From positions 120,938,886-121,002,885 of the forward strand of contig CM040126.1 in NCBI GenBank assembly GCA_022559845.1: a stretch of DNA of 64,000 bases, written 5' to 3'. Below the pieces are notes generated by a model. The model was not told the origin of the DNA. It saw nothing but the letters and a program-made list of their open reading frames with translations, and made no database searches. Both the position numbers and the translations under genes were made by a program. Below, in pieces: positions 10,871 to 24,200 of the stretch; position 1 is the first letter of the stretch; each line of letters starts with the position of its first letter. Source of the stretch: Amorphophallus konjac. Its lineage: Eukaryota > Streptophyta > Magnoliopsida > Alismatales > Araceae.

Positions 10871-12007
10871 CATAAAAATCTATTTTCATAACAAAATTCT
10901 GATTTTATAATAATAAATCACCGTTTTGGCTAAACTAATGCATCTCTAATGTACAAAAACTTCCTGAAAATATGTCTAAATATTTGTAAACTAAATGCAC
11001 ATAAGATTAAACCATAGAATCAAATTAATTCTATTAAACTCTAATTACTTGAATTTTCTTCTTAGTTACCGTTCTTTCTTGAATTCCACGACTTAATGTC
11101 GTTAAACATGATGCCTTAAAATTATTATTCACTTCTCTTGCTACTTCTGAGATTTTTGCCAGATCTGTACTTTTTACAAATGAGCTTATTCTTGAAATTC
11201 ATTGGCCATAGTGTTAAGTGGATGTCTAAACGTACTTGGGATCTTTTGATCCACCGACCCAATGCCTGGCATTAATGGGGACCGGTCTGGTCCTGGGAGG
11301 AGCGCCCGAAAGTACTTGTGCCCATGGGAGTTGATTGACCATGGTGTGGTATTACACCGAAGTGCATGACTTACTAGATTATTTATGACATTCCACACTT
11401 CGTTATTGTACTTGTTTACTTGTTACTTGAAATTGCTTGAAATTACATGATATATTTGTCTTGCATGAAATGGCCAAATTCTTTCATGATATTCTTTACA
11501 TGTTCAATATTCAATACTTGAGATTATCTTGGAACCTTGTTATCATGTTATTACTTAAAATTCTATATACAATTTCCTACTTGCTATTCATGATCTTAAA
11601 CACTTCCCGATTTACTTGGAAGAAATGTCCAAAATGATAAATACTTAAAGATTGCCTAGTTTTTAGAGATATAAAATCATTCTGAGCTTTTTACTCACCC
11701 TACGTTTTGGATAATTGTTGCAGGAAATGAAAATGAACAAGGGAATGGACAAGAGTGAGAGAGTGATTTTCCTTTTACCTAGGTTTATGTAGGTCATTAG
11801 TGTTTTTACAAGAATGATGTATTTTAGATTTGAAGATTGTAATTGCCTTTATGGCTTATCAATTAGTGTTGTAAACTTCATTTTGATGGAATAAAAGTAT
11901 CATTTCCCATTCATTTCTGACTTTAGAAATGAAATTGTGCATGCTCTGATCGACACGCTTGTTTACGACTCGCTCACGCCCTCGATATTTCGCATCGGGC
12001 CGTGACA

Positions 12008-12012
12008 ACGGA
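12008..12012. repeat. Right target-site copy of solo LTR (ACGGA)
   Basis: Pairs with ACGGT at 8766-8770, with one mismatch. Confidence 0.5.
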
Positions 12013-12540
12013 GATCCGAAGCAACATAAGGACGAGATTGTCCCTACTCATTGTAAAGCCAGAACACCATCCCTCTGAGCCAACAATGAACAAATGTCAG
12101 CCTCTCCAGACTACTAACTCACCAGCTGAAGTTGGAAATGCAAAAGGCCCACTAGCAGAACAATTCACACAACCGCCACCGGTTGAACCAGAAGCTCCCA
12201 ATAGGGTTCTGGGGCAATACAATGAAGAGGTTGAAGCTTTTGAACTTGAGGATGATGTTCCAGACTTCATCGACCTCCAGCCAGCTCCCCCATAAATAGA
12301 AGACGGAGGCCAAGCCACGGTCGACGAGATAATAGAAGTCAATTTGGGAAGTGAGGATGACCCCAGGCCAACCATCCTCAGTGCTCAACTGTCTTATGAA
12401 GAGCAGAAGCTGTACGTTCAGTTGCTGCAAGAATATCAGGATTGCTTCGCCTAGAGTTGCAAAGAAATGCCAAGACTTAGCCTCGCAGTTTCACAACATG
12501 AGCTGGCCATCAATCCTGAAGCAGAGCCAGTAAAGTAGTC
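12013..12540 (+). pseudogene. Linker upstream of RT, old Tat element
   Basis: An acidic, proline-rich open stretch to 12295, then a stop-riddled region that leads into RT. It ends with the conserved segment just before gypsy RT at about 12440-12530, in a broken frame. It continues the linker that stops at the solo LTR insertion (8770). Confidence 0.5.
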
Positions 12541-13275
12541 GTCACGGCGCATGAGACCCGAGCTCATCACTCAAATATGTAATGTAGTAGACAAGCTCAT
12601 TGATGTGGGTTTTGTCGAAGAGAATCAATATACCACGTGGCTGGATAATATTGTGCCCGTGAAAAAGAAGAATGGGCAGATCCAGATATGTGTAAACTTC
12701 TGAGATCTGAATAAGGCATGTCCTAAGGATGACTTTCCGGTGCCAATAACGGAAGTCATGATTGATGCTACAACCGGTCACGAAGCTCTGTCATTCATGG
12801 AACGATCGTCTTGTTATAATCAAATATGGATCGCGGAGCATGACCGAGTCCACACTGCCTTCTGATCCCCAAGGGCATTTACCACTTCAAAAGAATGATG
12901 TTCGGTCTAAAGAACGCTGGTGCAACTTTCCAGCGAGCAATGACTCAAATTTTTGATGAGCTACTCTACCACAAGGTCGAGTGCTACATAGACAACCTGG
13001 TAGTCAAGACCAGAAGAAAAGAAGACCATCTGTAGGACCTCCGAGTCATATTTTAGAGGCTCAAGTAGTATGATTTAAAAATGAACCCCATGAAGTGTGC
13101 CTTCGGAGTGTCAAGTGGCAAGTTCTTAGGATTTATTGTCAGATATTGGGGATTGAAATAGACCCCGCAAAGATCAAGGCAATCCAGGGGTTACCCTCAC
13201 AAAGGAATATCTCCGAGCTGAGATCTCTTCAAGGTCGTCTAGCTTATATCCGGCGATTCGTATCTAATTTATCGG
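12541..13275 (+). pseudogene. Reverse transcriptase of old Tat element, inactive
   Basis: Gypsy-type RT remnant. The block VPVKKKNGQIQICVNF, then a TGA stop (about 12702), then DLNKACPKDDFPVP gives the first RT motifs. The catalytic block reads YIDN at about 12990 instead of YIDD, losing the second metal-binding aspartate. More stops follow (about 12863, 12898, 13033). The thumb/connection part at 13095-13280 is in another frame. In a live element this enzyme copies element RNA into DNA inside the particle. Confidence 0.8.
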
Positions 13276-13301
13276 GGTGACGCCACCCTTTTCACAAATT
13301 A

Positions 13302-13676
13302 ATGATGAAAGATGTTCCCTTCTACTGGGATGAAGAATGCCAGACAGCTCTGGACAAGCTGAAAGATTACCTCAAAACTCCTCCAGTGCTTGGTGCAGCG
13401 GTGAAAGGACGGTCGCTGATTCTGTATATAGCAGCCACCTACTACTCGCTGGGGGCAATGTTGGCCCAGAATAATGAAGAAGGAAAAGAACAAGCCCTCT
13501 ACTATCTTAGTCGACGGCTGGTTAGAATTGAAGAAAAATATACTTTCATTGAGAAGGTTTGCTTGGCGCTAGTCTTCGCAGTCAAGAAACTCCGGCACTA
13601 TATGCTGTCGCATGAGATAAGGCTGATATCCAAGGCGGATCCGCTGAAGTATATCGTATCTCAACTAGTGCTCAAA
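13302..13676 (+). pseudogene. RNase H (RT-linked) of old Tat element, split by chromovirus
   Basis: A 125-codon open stretch of the gypsy-type RNase H / RT connection: FYWDEECQTALDKLKDYL, then LYIAATYYSLGAMLAQ and the ALYYLSRRLVRIEEKYT block. In Tat elements this RT-linked RNase H is degenerate and a second, archaeal-type RNase H follows. Coding stops at the target site TCAAA, where the chromovirus (13677-24711) inserted, and the domain resumes at 24712. Confidence 0.8.
13672..13676. repeat. Left target-site duplication of chromovirus (TCAAA)
   Basis: Identical to 24712-24716 right of the element, a perfect 5-bp duplication. Confidence 0.95.
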
Positions 13677-14193
13677 TGTAATACCCCGATTATTTATTAA
13701 GTTTTATTGAGCTTTTATTAATTGAAAATTGAATTAAAATGAATTAATGTTTGAATTTTGAAATATTAATATTTAATTCATTAGAAAATAGAACCTATAA
13801 AATTCGACTACCTTAGAAAAATCTGTAAAAATAGTAATTGGGTAAAAGATCGTTTTTATAGAAATTTTGTCTTCTGGACTTGACCCAAATTAATTACGTA
13901 ACCTTGTCTAATTAGAGGATTAATCCTGAATTTGACTTTCACCTACCCTTTACCTAATCGTAACTTAAAACGTGGAATTCGACCTTATTACTCAACCAAA
14001 TGATCTGAAATCAAGGGCAAATGGAAGGCCACGAGGTAAGGAACATTTACCCTCAATCAATTTGAGGTAAACCTAGCCCTAAAATGTGCTGCCGACATAG
14101 ATTTGGTCGAGTCAAGGATTCCGGCGCCGTTTCTAACACGAAACTTGCAGCACCAAATACTCCCAATTCCGAAGGCTCCAGAAGCCCCATGAC

Positions 14194-14203
14194 CTATATA
14201 AAT
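14194..14203 (+). promoter_or_regulatory. TATA box of chromovirus 5' LTR
   Basis: CCTATATAAATGTAGC, about 520 bp into the LTR. In both duplicated segments of the 3' LTR the same place reads CCTATAGAAATG (21718 and 22521). Confidence 0.6.
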
Positions 14204-14861
14204 GTAGCTCTTCAACTCTAGTTTCATTTGGTAGCTGGGTCAGCCGACGAGGAGTCCAGATCTGGGAGCATTCGTCGTTTTGGTGGAGGGTGTTGGTAGT
14301 TCATCGTTCTTCATCTCCAGCCCTTTAATCCGTCGATTAAGGTAGGTACCCTTAACCAATTGAAACCTGTAAATATAGTATCTTGATCAGCTCGACGAGA
14401 GCTATCCAATGGGACTGAAAGCCCCAAATTTCATTAGGTATCCGTGGAGATATCAAGCTTTTTGTGAGCTGCTGTCAAGCTTGTTCTTCATTCTAGGGTT
14501 TCGAAGTCTTTCTCTGATTTGAGGTAGGTTATAACAGCCCAACTTCTAATTAATATATATGAATGTAATCAGTAGCTTGTTAGCTTTCTTTTGACACCAA
14601 AATCCCCAAATTCCGTTGTGTATGTTGGGAGAATTTTTAGATTTAGTGGAAGTATGTCAAGAATTAGGTCTTCTTGTGTTCTTCATAGAATCGGTTGTGA
14701 TTAAGTGGGTTTCTGATGAAATTCGTGCTTTAAAACTCATGTATTATGACCCTCATATGTCTAGTAAGATTCCTATAGCATGTGGTTATGTTTCCAACTC
14801 AATTGGACCACAATTGGGTGAGTTTTTGTGCTTTCCGAAAGTTCTGCCGTTGCTGTTCTTG

Positions 14862-15008
14862 CAGGGGTCGACCCCAAGGGTCGACCCATCCAGCAGCAGA
14901 CCCCATTTTTACAGGGGTCGACCCCAGGGGTCGACCCATGTACCAGAAACCTGGTTTTCATCGTTTTACGACCCGTGGATCGATCCGGATCATTAGGGGA
15001 TCGACCCA
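14862..15008 (+). repeat. GGGTCGACCC palindromes in chromovirus LTR
   Basis: Four close copies of GGGGTCGACCC(C) occur at about 14865-14940 and a half-site GATCGACCC near 14999. The 3' LTR keeps fewer (23194-23255). They are downstream of the TATA box and would be transcribed. Confidence 0.8.
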
Positions 15009-16411
15009 TTGAACTTAGACCAATTGAAAACTATATTTTTGAAGAACCAGTGACCTAATCATGAGCCTTATGATTCTCAAATTGCATTGGTTCCTATGTT
15101 CCATCACGATGTAAAAGCATGTCATTCATCATCTTAATTGCAATGTATACATTGGTTAAATAGAAACTCACATAATTAGTGGTTAATGGTGTAATTAAAT
15201 CTCTGTTAATGCATTCTTTTTTCTTCCTGTACAAGCTTGTTCCTTTACCTTATCATCTTGAATCAGCTTTTGGCAATTGTCTTAATGCAAATGATAATGG
15301 ATAATCTGTGACATATTAACTTGATAATTAGGATTAATATGTTGATTAGCTTGTTGGATAGCTACTGTACTACAGTAGCGCAGCATGATTAACTCTTATT
15401 GTGACTTAGTTTTCAATCTTCTTGATGATTGTGCTTACCTTGAAATTCTGAAATGAATCTCCTTCCTACTTGAAATTGTTATTGCTACATGGTTCAAACC
15501 TTGGAATTCTGGCCATAAATTGTGGAAGTCTAGATTCGTGGGATCTTTGATCCAAAGAAATCAATGCCTGGTAAATAATTAAGGGCTCGGTCTAGTCCTG
15601 GGAGGAGCACCCGAACACTACGTGTACCCCCGGGGAGGTGATTGACTAGGTGTGGCATTTGGCACCAGTACTATGACATGGGTTAAATCTAGGACTGGCC
15701 ACTACTCTCTACTACTCTCTACTACTCTCTACTACTTTTCACTTTCCACTCTTCACTGTTCTATACTCTACTTGTTGTTACTTACTTGCTGTTACTTGGA
15801 CGTGGAAATGAAACTACACACGTGCTTGACATGACTTGAATTATCTTGATATGGCCAACTCTTTATCGTTATCTCCTGTAGTAAATTCTTGTCTTTGTTA
15901 TTCCTCTTCAGTATTACCATTCTGTTCCTTTATATTTCTTGACCTTGCGAGATCTTTCAATTTTGTTTCATTATATCATCATTACTCTTTTATTGCATTA
16001 TCCTTTGTAGCATTTGTAGCATGACATTTTGAAAATGTAATTAAACTGCTAATCACTTATACCTATCTGTTATTTCCTACTGAGCGTTAGCTCATAGTTG
16101 TTGTTTCCCCCCTTTCCAGGCTTTTTAGGTGACACGCTTACCGATGGAGAAGGGCAGGAGTGATGTTTTGAGTGTATCAGTTAGTTGTGTTTAGAGTGTG
16201 TTATGCTTCAGTTATATTATTGTGGTTTAGAGTTGTTATCCCAGTTGTATTGAGTTGATTTGAGGATTATGTACCTGTTATGTTTTGTTTAATGGTCAAT
16301 AAGTTATTTCCATTTCTTAGCATTTGTATATATTTAGATTAGTTCTCTCTCTTTCCAGCTCGTTTCTAACTGTACGTCCCGATATTCCGCGTCGGGGCGT
16401 GACAGTTTAGT

Positions 16412-16423
16412 TGGTATCAGAGC
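16412..16423 (+). promoter_or_regulatory. Primer-binding site, initiator-Met tRNA type
   Basis: TGGTATCAGAGC, a few bases after the LTR end, is the known complement of the 3' end of plant initiator-Met tRNA. It primes minus-strand DNA synthesis. Confidence 0.9.
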
Positions 16424-16738
16424 CCTAGGTTTCATATTCCTAGGTTCCCTAAGTTTAGGTTTTCTTGCATACCATCCCAATAATCGGTATATCAAAAGGT
16501 GTTGTCCAAACGTTAGGCTACGCCTATCGGGAAGGTCGCATACTTGCGCGAGTGGTATTCGGACCGATTAGCTCCGCCAGGTACCGAGTTTTGGTCGTGT
16601 TTAGGTGCATTAGACCTCTAACCTTGTTAAAGTCTAGAACCTGACCTGGTGAGATTGGGTAGAAACTTGGGTTAAGTTCATTCCTTAATCGTGTTATTAT
16701 CTATTTTATTGGACCTAAGTAATCTATTTCTCGTGTAG

Positions 16739-19700
16739 ATGGCAGCCGAACGTGCTGAATGGAGGAACCTGCAGCGCACGGTTCAAGGCCTGACTCAGGC
16801 GTTACATCAGGTAGCTCAAGCTGGAGCAGCAGGTCATGGCACCGGTGACTTATACTGGAACTTTCGAGGAATGAACCCGCCAAGATTTGCTGGTTCGACT
16901 AACCCCGACGAGGCCGAGCATTGGCTCAACGAAATGGGGAGAATTTTTGAAGTCATGCAATGCACCGACCAAGAGCGTGTCCTTCTTTCTACCTTCCAAT
17001 TGGAGCGGGACGCGCGTACTTGGTGGGATTCCGTCAAGGCAACTCTAGGCGATCAACAAGTCGCATGGGAAGAGTTCGAGGAATTCTTCAACGACAAATA
17101 TTTTTTCGATCGTGTACAAGAGAAGAAGGCGACGGAGTTCGCGGCTCTAAGGCAGCGAAGCTTATCGGTGGCCGAATATGAAGCACAGTTCTCTCGGCTT
17201 TCGCTCTTTGCTACTCACCTTATCTCCACAGAAAAGATGAAATCTAAGCGATTCCTCAACGGGTTGAAGCTTCACTACATCAATCAACTGGCGCCGATGG
17301 AGATCTCTACTTATTCTGAGATGGTGAGAAAGGCACAAGTTCTAGAAGATACCTTAGAAATGACGGAGAGGATCCGTGGGCAAGGCAAGAAGAAGGAACA
17401 ACCAACTCCTAGACCCGGATTTGGCACTAGCAAAAAGAGGCCCATGAGTGGGTCTAGTTCGTGGATCGGATCGGGAACGTGGAAAGGCAAGATGCCAAGA
17501 AATGAAGAGAAGAAACCCGGCCCTATTGTTCCATTCAAGGGCAAGTGCAAGTATTGTGATCGTCCAGGTCACAAGATGGAGGAATGTTGGCGCAAGCTAG
17601 GTGCGTGTTTACGATGTGGGAGTAGGGAACACCGCATCCCTGACTGCCCTCTTCTATCGGAACAAGCTACACCGGTAAAATCTCAAGTTATCAAGAAGCC
17701 GCAAGGAAGGCTCCAAGCTTTACATGCGGATGAAACTGGGATTTCTGATGATGGCAGACTCGTCGAAGGTACCCTTACTATAATCGACAAGCCCGCATTT
17801 GTTCTCTTTGATACTGGTGCAACGCATTCTTTTATTTCTCGGAAATTTGCGAAGTCGTTATCTGTCAAACCTATTATGATGAATTCTCCATTGGTTATAT
17901 CAACCCCTATTGGTTCTGGAGCGGCTATTCAATATTACTATCCTTCTAGTAAGGTTATTATTGATGAACGGAACTTTCCAGCCGACTTAGTTTGCATGGA
18001 TATGAAGGATTATGATGTAATCCTTGGAGCAGATTGGTTGGCCAAGTATGAGGCCAGTGTTCATTGCAGTTCTAGCTCAGTGACTTTTACTGGACATTCT
18101 GGTTTATCTTTTACGGGGATCAAGCACCATAACCCCGTATCGCTCATCTCTTCTCTTCGAGCCGACAAGCTGATGAGGCGAGGTTGCGAGGCTTTTCTAG
18201 CCTTTGTCCATGTTACACCGGAACAGCGAGTTGAGATAAAGGACACTCCTATTGTCCGAGAATTCTCCGAAGTCTTTCCGGAGGAACTACCAGGACTTCC
18301 GCCTGAGCGGGAAGTTATCTTCTCCATTGATATTGTTCCTGGCGCGTCTCCTATTTCTAGGGCTCCTTACCGTATGTCCCCTGCGGAGCTAAGGGAATTA
18401 AAGCAACAGCTGATGGAATTGCTCGAGAAGGGCTTTATTCGTCCGAGAACTTCACCTTGGGGAGCTCCTGTATTATTCGTCAGGAAAAAGGATGGTTCGA
18501 TGAGATTATGCATCGATTATAGGCAACTGAACCAGCTAACTATCAAGAATAAATACCCATTGCCGAGGATCGACGAATTATTCGACCAGATAGCGGGAGC
18601 ACATTATTTCTCTAAGATCGATCTTCGATCTGGATATCATCAGCTGAGGATTAAGGAAGATGATATTTATAAAACGGCTTTCCGCAACAGGTATGGTCAT
18701 TTTGAGTTTGTCGTTATGCCTTTTGGTCTAACGAATGCACCAGCAGCTTTCATGCAGTTAATGAATAATGCATTCCGGCCTTATCTTGATCAATGGGTCG
18801 TGGTATTCATTGACGACATACTAATTTATTCCAAGACTGAAGAAGAGCATGCCGAACATTTGAGAATGGCCTTGCAGATATTGAAAGATCATCAACTATA
18901 TGCCAAATTCAGTAAATGTGATTTCTGGCTGCAAGAAGTGTCCTTCTTAGGACATATCATCACCAAAGAAGGTATTTCAGTTGATCCTTCGAAAGTGGAG
19001 GCAGTAAGGAACTGGGATCAGCCTACTACAGTGACCGAAGTGAGAAGCTTCCTAGGCCTGGCAGGCTATTATCGGAGATTTATTCAAGACTTCTCCAAGA
19101 TTACGGTACCTCTCACTCGATTGACCTGCAAAGACAACAAGTTTGAATGGTCCGAGGAATGTCAGTAGAGCTTTCAAACATTGAAGGATTGCCTCACTAC
19201 TGCACCCGTATTGGCTTTACCTTCTGGCGACGGTGGTTTCGTGGTCTATACCGATGCTTCTGGTATTGGCTTAGGCTGTGTACTCATGCAGCATGGTAAG
19301 GTGATTGCTTATTCTTCTAGGCAGCTGAAGAAGCACGAAGAGAACTACCCCGTTCATGACTTGGAACTTGCAGCAGTTGTATTCGCCTTAAAAATTTGGA
19401 GGCATTACTTGTATGGAGAAACATTCACAGTATTTTCAGATCATAAGAGTTTGAAGTATTTATTTTCTCAGAAAGAACTTAACATGAGGCAGAGAAGATG
19501 GTTGGAGTACTTGAAGGACTTCGACTTCTCGATTGAATATCATCCCGGTAAAGGCAATGTGGTGGCAGATGCATTAAGCCGGAAGCCTGTGGCTAAATTA
19601 TCAAGTCTCATGTTGCAAGAGTGGAGGCTATTAGAACAGTTAGCTAGCCTGGATCTAAATGTTGATAATGATCGGGTTATAATTGCACAGATTCGACTTA

Positions 19701-21127
19701 AGCCCAAATTATTGATGGAGATCAAATCCTTGCAAGATAATGATCCCGAGTTGGTTGAGATCAAGGGAAGTTTGAGCAGCAGACCCGACTTCATGGTAGC
19801 TGACGATGGAAGATTGTTATTCCAGGGTAGAACTTGTGTACCAGAAGAAGCTGAGTTAAAGAACAAGATTCTGGAGGAAGCACATAGATCCAAATACACT
19901 ATTCATCCTGGAGGCACTAAAATGTTCACGGATATGAAAAGGTCCTTTTGGTGGCCGAATATGAAAAGGGAAATTGCAGATTTCGTGAGTAGATGTCTGG
20001 TTTGTCAACAAGTTAAGGCTGAGCATTTCAGACCGGCAGGAAAGTTGAAACCACTCGACATACCCCAATGGAAGTGGGAAAGCATTGGCATGGATTTTAT
20101 TATAGGTCTACCTAAGACTCGTGGTGGATTTGATGCGATATGGGTGATCGTCGATCGCTTGACAAAATCGGCTCATTTCTTACCCATTAAGTCCAAGTGG
20201 ACAGTTGATGTATTGGCTGTTTTATATTTGAAGGAAGTGGTAAGGCTCCATGGTATACCTGTCAGCATTGTGTCTGATAGAGACCCGAGATTTACTTCAC
20301 ATTTCTGGAAGGGACTGCAAGAGTCTCTTGGTACTCGTCTGAATTTCAGTACTGCTTTTCATCCACAGACAGATGGACAGACTGAAAGAACCAACCAGAT
20401 AGTGGAAGATATGCTGCGAGCTTGCATGATTGATTTCGGAGGCAGTTGGAGTAATCACTTGGCATTGATTGAATTTGCCTACAACAATAGTTACCAATCC
20501 AGCATACAAATGGCTCCATTTGAAGCTTTGTATGGAAGAAGCTGTCGTTCCCCGTTGTGTTGGGACGAGGTGGGCGAGAAGCAATGGCTTGGACCGGATC
20601 TTGTTTCAGAATCATCACAGAACATCCGTGTTATCCGAGACCGGTTACAAGTGGCTCAGTCAAGACAGAAGAGTTATGCCGACACAAGGAGAAGAGCATT
20701 AGAATTTCAAGTTGGCGAGCATGTGTTTCTGAAAGTCTCTCCTTCGAGAGGGATTCGAAGATTTGGCATTCATGGCAAGCTGAGTCCGAGGTATATTGGT
20801 CCATTCGAGATCCTAGATAGAGTGGGAGAAGTTGCTTACAGACTGGCATTACTGCCTCAGTTATCTGGCGTACACAATATTTTCCATGTGTCTATGTTAC
20901 GGAAATATGTGTACGATCCCACTCACATCATTCAGCATGTGGATTTTGAGTTAAAGGAAGATTTGACTTATGAAGAAAGACCTATCAAGATTCTAGACCG
21001 GAAACAGCAGCAACTCCGGAATCGGTCTATACCGATGGTCAAGATTCAGTGGAGTCGGCGTGGAACCGAAGAAGCTACTTGGGAATCGGAAGATACTATG
21101 CGGAAGCGGTATCCCGACCTATTCTAG
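16739..21127 (+). CDS. Chromovirus gag-pol polyprotein, one in-frame TAG
   Basis: A single frame of 1462 codons plus stop, from ATG 16739, broken only by TAG at 19166-19168 (residue 810) between RT and RNase H. Order: Retrotrans_gag (about residues 70-190); two knuckles, [14 protein letters not shown] near 270 and [14 protein letters not shown] near 288; protease with FDTGATHS near 357; RT with [16 protein letters not shown] and active site FIDD near 690; RNase H with YTDAS near 837 and SDHKSLKYL near 900; integrase with the H-H-C-C zinc module near 1045-1085 and DDE residues in MDFI (1118), SDRD (1179) and TERTN (1215); a GPF module; and a chromodomain-like end (1410-1462, EEATWESED). The frame is otherwise clean, so the stop looks recent; readthrough is possible but unproven. 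The RT active site uses F rather than Y, which is common in gypsy elements. Confidence 0.95.
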
Positions 21128-21189
21128 GTGATCTATCTTTTCCCTACTTTCCGTATATAGTGTAGTGAATTTGGAGGACCAAATTCTTT

Positions 21190-21202
21190 AAGTAGGGGAG
21201 GG
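21190..21202 (+). promoter_or_regulatory. Polypurine tract of chromovirus
   Basis: AAGTAGGGGAGGG directly before the 3' LTR TGTAATACC, the expected plus-strand primer site. Confidence 0.85.
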
Positions 21203-24200
21203 TGTAATACCCTGATTATTTATTAAGTTTTCTTGAGCTTTTATTAATTGAAAATTGAATTAAAATGAATTAATGTTTGAATTTCAAAATATTAATATTT
21301 AATTCATTAGAAAATAGAACCTATAAAATTCGACTACCTTAGAAAAATCTGTAAAAATAGTAATTAGGTAAAAGATCATTTTTATAGTAATTTTGTCTTC
21401 TGGACTTGACCCAAATTAATTACGTAACCTTGTCTAATTAGAGGATTAATCCTGAATTTGACTTTCACCTATCCTTTACCTAATCGTAACTTAAAACGTG
21501 AAATTCGACCTTATTACTCAACCAAATGATCTGAAATCAAGGGCAAATGGAAGGCCACGAGGTAAGGAACATTTACCCTCAATCAATTTGAGGTAAACCT
21601 AGCCCTAAAACGTGCTGCCGACATAGATTTGGTCGAGTCAAGGATTCCGGCGCCGTTTCTAACACAAAACTTGCAGCGCCAAATACTCCCAACTCCGAAG
21701 GCTCCAGAAGCCCCATGACCTATAGAAATGTAGCTCTTCGACTCTAGTTTCATTTGGTAGCTGGGTCAGCTGACGAGGAGTCCAGATCTGGGAGCATTCG
21801 TCGTTTTGGTGGAGGGTGTTGGTAGTTCATCATTCTTCATCTCCAGCCCTTTAATCCGTCGATTAAGGTAGGCACCCTTAACCAATTGAGACTTGTAAAT
21901 ATAGTATCTTGATCAGCTCGACGAGAGCTATCCAATGGGACTGAAAGCCCCAAATTTCATTAGGTATCCGTGGAGATATCAAGCTTTTTGTGAGCTGCTG
22001 TCAAGCTTGTTCTTCATTCTAGGGTTTCGAAGTCTTTCTCCGATTTGACGTAGGTTATAACAGCCCAACTTCTAATTAATATACATGAATGTAATCAGTA
22101 GCTTGTTAGCTTTCTTTTGACACCAAAATCCCCAAATTCCGTTGTGTATGTTGGGAGAATTTTTAGTTAGGTAAAAGATCATTTTTATAGTAATTTTGTC
22201 TTCTGGACTTGACCCAAATTAATTACGTAACCTTGTCTAATTAGAGGATTAATCCTGAATTTGACTTTCACCTATCCTTTACCTAATCGTAACTTAAAAC
22301 GTGAAATTCGACCTTATTACTCAACCAAATGATCTGAAATCAAGGGCAAATGGAAGGCCACGAGGTAAGGAACATTTACCCTCAATCAATTTGAGGTAAA
22401 CCTAGCCCTAAAACGTGCTGCCGACATAGATTTGGTCGAGTCAAGGATTCCGGCGCCGTTTCTAACACGAAACTTGCAGCGCCAAATACTCCCAACTCCG
22501 AAGGCTCCAGAAGCCCCATGACCTATAGAAATGTAGCTCTGCGACTCTAGTTTCATTTGGTAGCTGGGTCAGCTGACGAGGAGTCCAGATCTGGGAGCAT
22601 TCGTCGTTTTGGTGGAGGGTGTTGGTAGTTCATCATTCTTCATCTCCAGCCCTTTAATCCGTCGATTAAGGTAGGCACCCTTAACCAATTGAGACTTGTA
22701 AATATAGTATCTTGATCAGCTCGACGAGAGCTATCCAATGGGACTGAAAGCCCCAAATTTCATTAGGTATCCGTGGAGATATCAAGCTTTTTGTGAGCTG
22801 CTGTCAAACTTGTTCTTCATTCTAGGGTTTCGAAGTCTTTCTCCGATTTGACGTAGGTTATAACAGCCCAACTTCTAATTAATATACATGAATGTAATCA
22901 GTAGCTTGTTAGCTTTCTTTTGACACCAAAATCCCCAAATTCCGTTGTGTATGTTGGGAGAATTTTTAGATTTAGTGGAAGTATGTCAAGAATTAGTTCT
23001 TCTTGTGTTCTTCATAGAATCGGTTGTGATTAAGTGGGTTTCTGATGAAATTCGTGCTTTAAAACTCATGTATTATGACCCTCATATGTCTAGTAAGATT
23101 CCTATAGCATGTGGTTATGTTTCCAATTCAATTGGACCACAATTGGGTGAGTTTTTGTGCTTTCCGAAAGTTCTGCCGTTGCTGTTCTTGCAGGGGTCGA
23201 CCCCAAGGGTCGACCCATCCAGCAGGCAGACCCCATTTTTACAGGGGTCGACCCATATACCAGAAACTCGGTTTTCATCGTTTTACGACCCGTGGATCGA
23301 TCCGGATCATTAGGGGATCGACCCATTGAACTTAGACCAATTGAAAACTATATTTTTGAAGAACCAGTGACCTAATCATGAACCTTATGATTCTCAAATT
23401 GCATTGGTTCCTATGTTCTATCACGATGTAAAAGCATGTCATTCATCATCTTAATTGCAATGTATACATTGGTTAAATAGAAACCCACATAATTAGTGGT
23501 TAATGGTGTAATTAAATCTCTGTTAATGCATTCTTTTTCCTTCCTGTACAAGCTTGTTCCTTTACCTTATCATCTTGAATCAGCTTTTGGCAATTGTCTT
23601 AATGCAAATGATAATGGATAATCTTTGACATATTAACTTGATAATTAGGATTAATATGTTGATTAGCTTGTTGGATAGCTGCTGTACTACAGTAGCGCAG
23701 CATGATTAACTCTTATTGTGACTTGGTTTTCAATCTTCTTGATGATTGTGCTTACCTTGAAATTCTGAAATGAATCTCCTTCCTACTTGAAATTGTTATT
23801 GCTACATGGTTCAAACCTTGGAATTCTAGCCATAAATTGTGGAAGTCTAGATTCGTGGGATCTTTGATCCAAAGAAATCAATGCCTGGCAAACAATTAAG
23901 GGCTCGGTCTAGTCCTGGGAGGAGCGCCCGAACACTACGTGTACCCCCGGGGAGGTGATTGACTAGGTGTGGCATTTGGCACCAGTACTATGACACGGGT
24001 TAAATCTTGGACTGGCCACTACTCTCTACTACTCTCTACTACTTTTCACTTTCCACTCTTCACTGTTCTATACTCTACTTGTTGTTACTTACTTGCTGTT
24101 ACTTGGACGTGGAAATGAAACTACACACGTGCTTGACATGACTTGAATTATCTTGATATGGCCAACTCTTTATCGTTATCTCCTGTAGTAAATTCTTGTC

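Larger units (their letters stand above)
8771..12007 (+). mobile_element. Solo LTR, chromovirus (Tekay/Del-like) type
   Basis: A 3237-bp LTR with no internal region. It starts TGTAAAAACCCGG and ends CGCATCGGGCCGTGACA, the same end signatures as the intact chromovirus LTRs at 13677 and 21203 (TGTAATACCCCG...GGGGCGTGACA). A TATA box sits at 9302, and a conserved LTR core (11225-11355) is shared with the other chromovirus LTRs. Flanking bases ACGGT/ACGGA are a near-perfect target-site duplication, and the host Tat coding region continues on both sides. A solo LTR normally arises by recombination between the two LTRs of a full element. Confidence 0.85.
13677..16404 (+). repeat. 5' LTR of chromovirus
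   Basis: 2728 bp, TGTAATACCCCG to GGGGCGTGACA. TATA box at 14194, GTCGAC palindromes at 14868-15005, an LTR core shared with the other chromovirus LTRs at 15539-15665, and a 10-bp CT-rich tandem repeat (TACTCTCTAC, three copies, 15695-15735). The last 27 bases hold an imperfect inverted repeat, CCCGATATT...GTCGGGG. Confidence 0.95.

Noticed and set aside
16412..16423. Possible tRNA gene fragments at the initiator-Met-like sites (here and 54404)
   Set aside because: Only the 3'-end complement is present, directly after an LTR. These are primer-binding sites.
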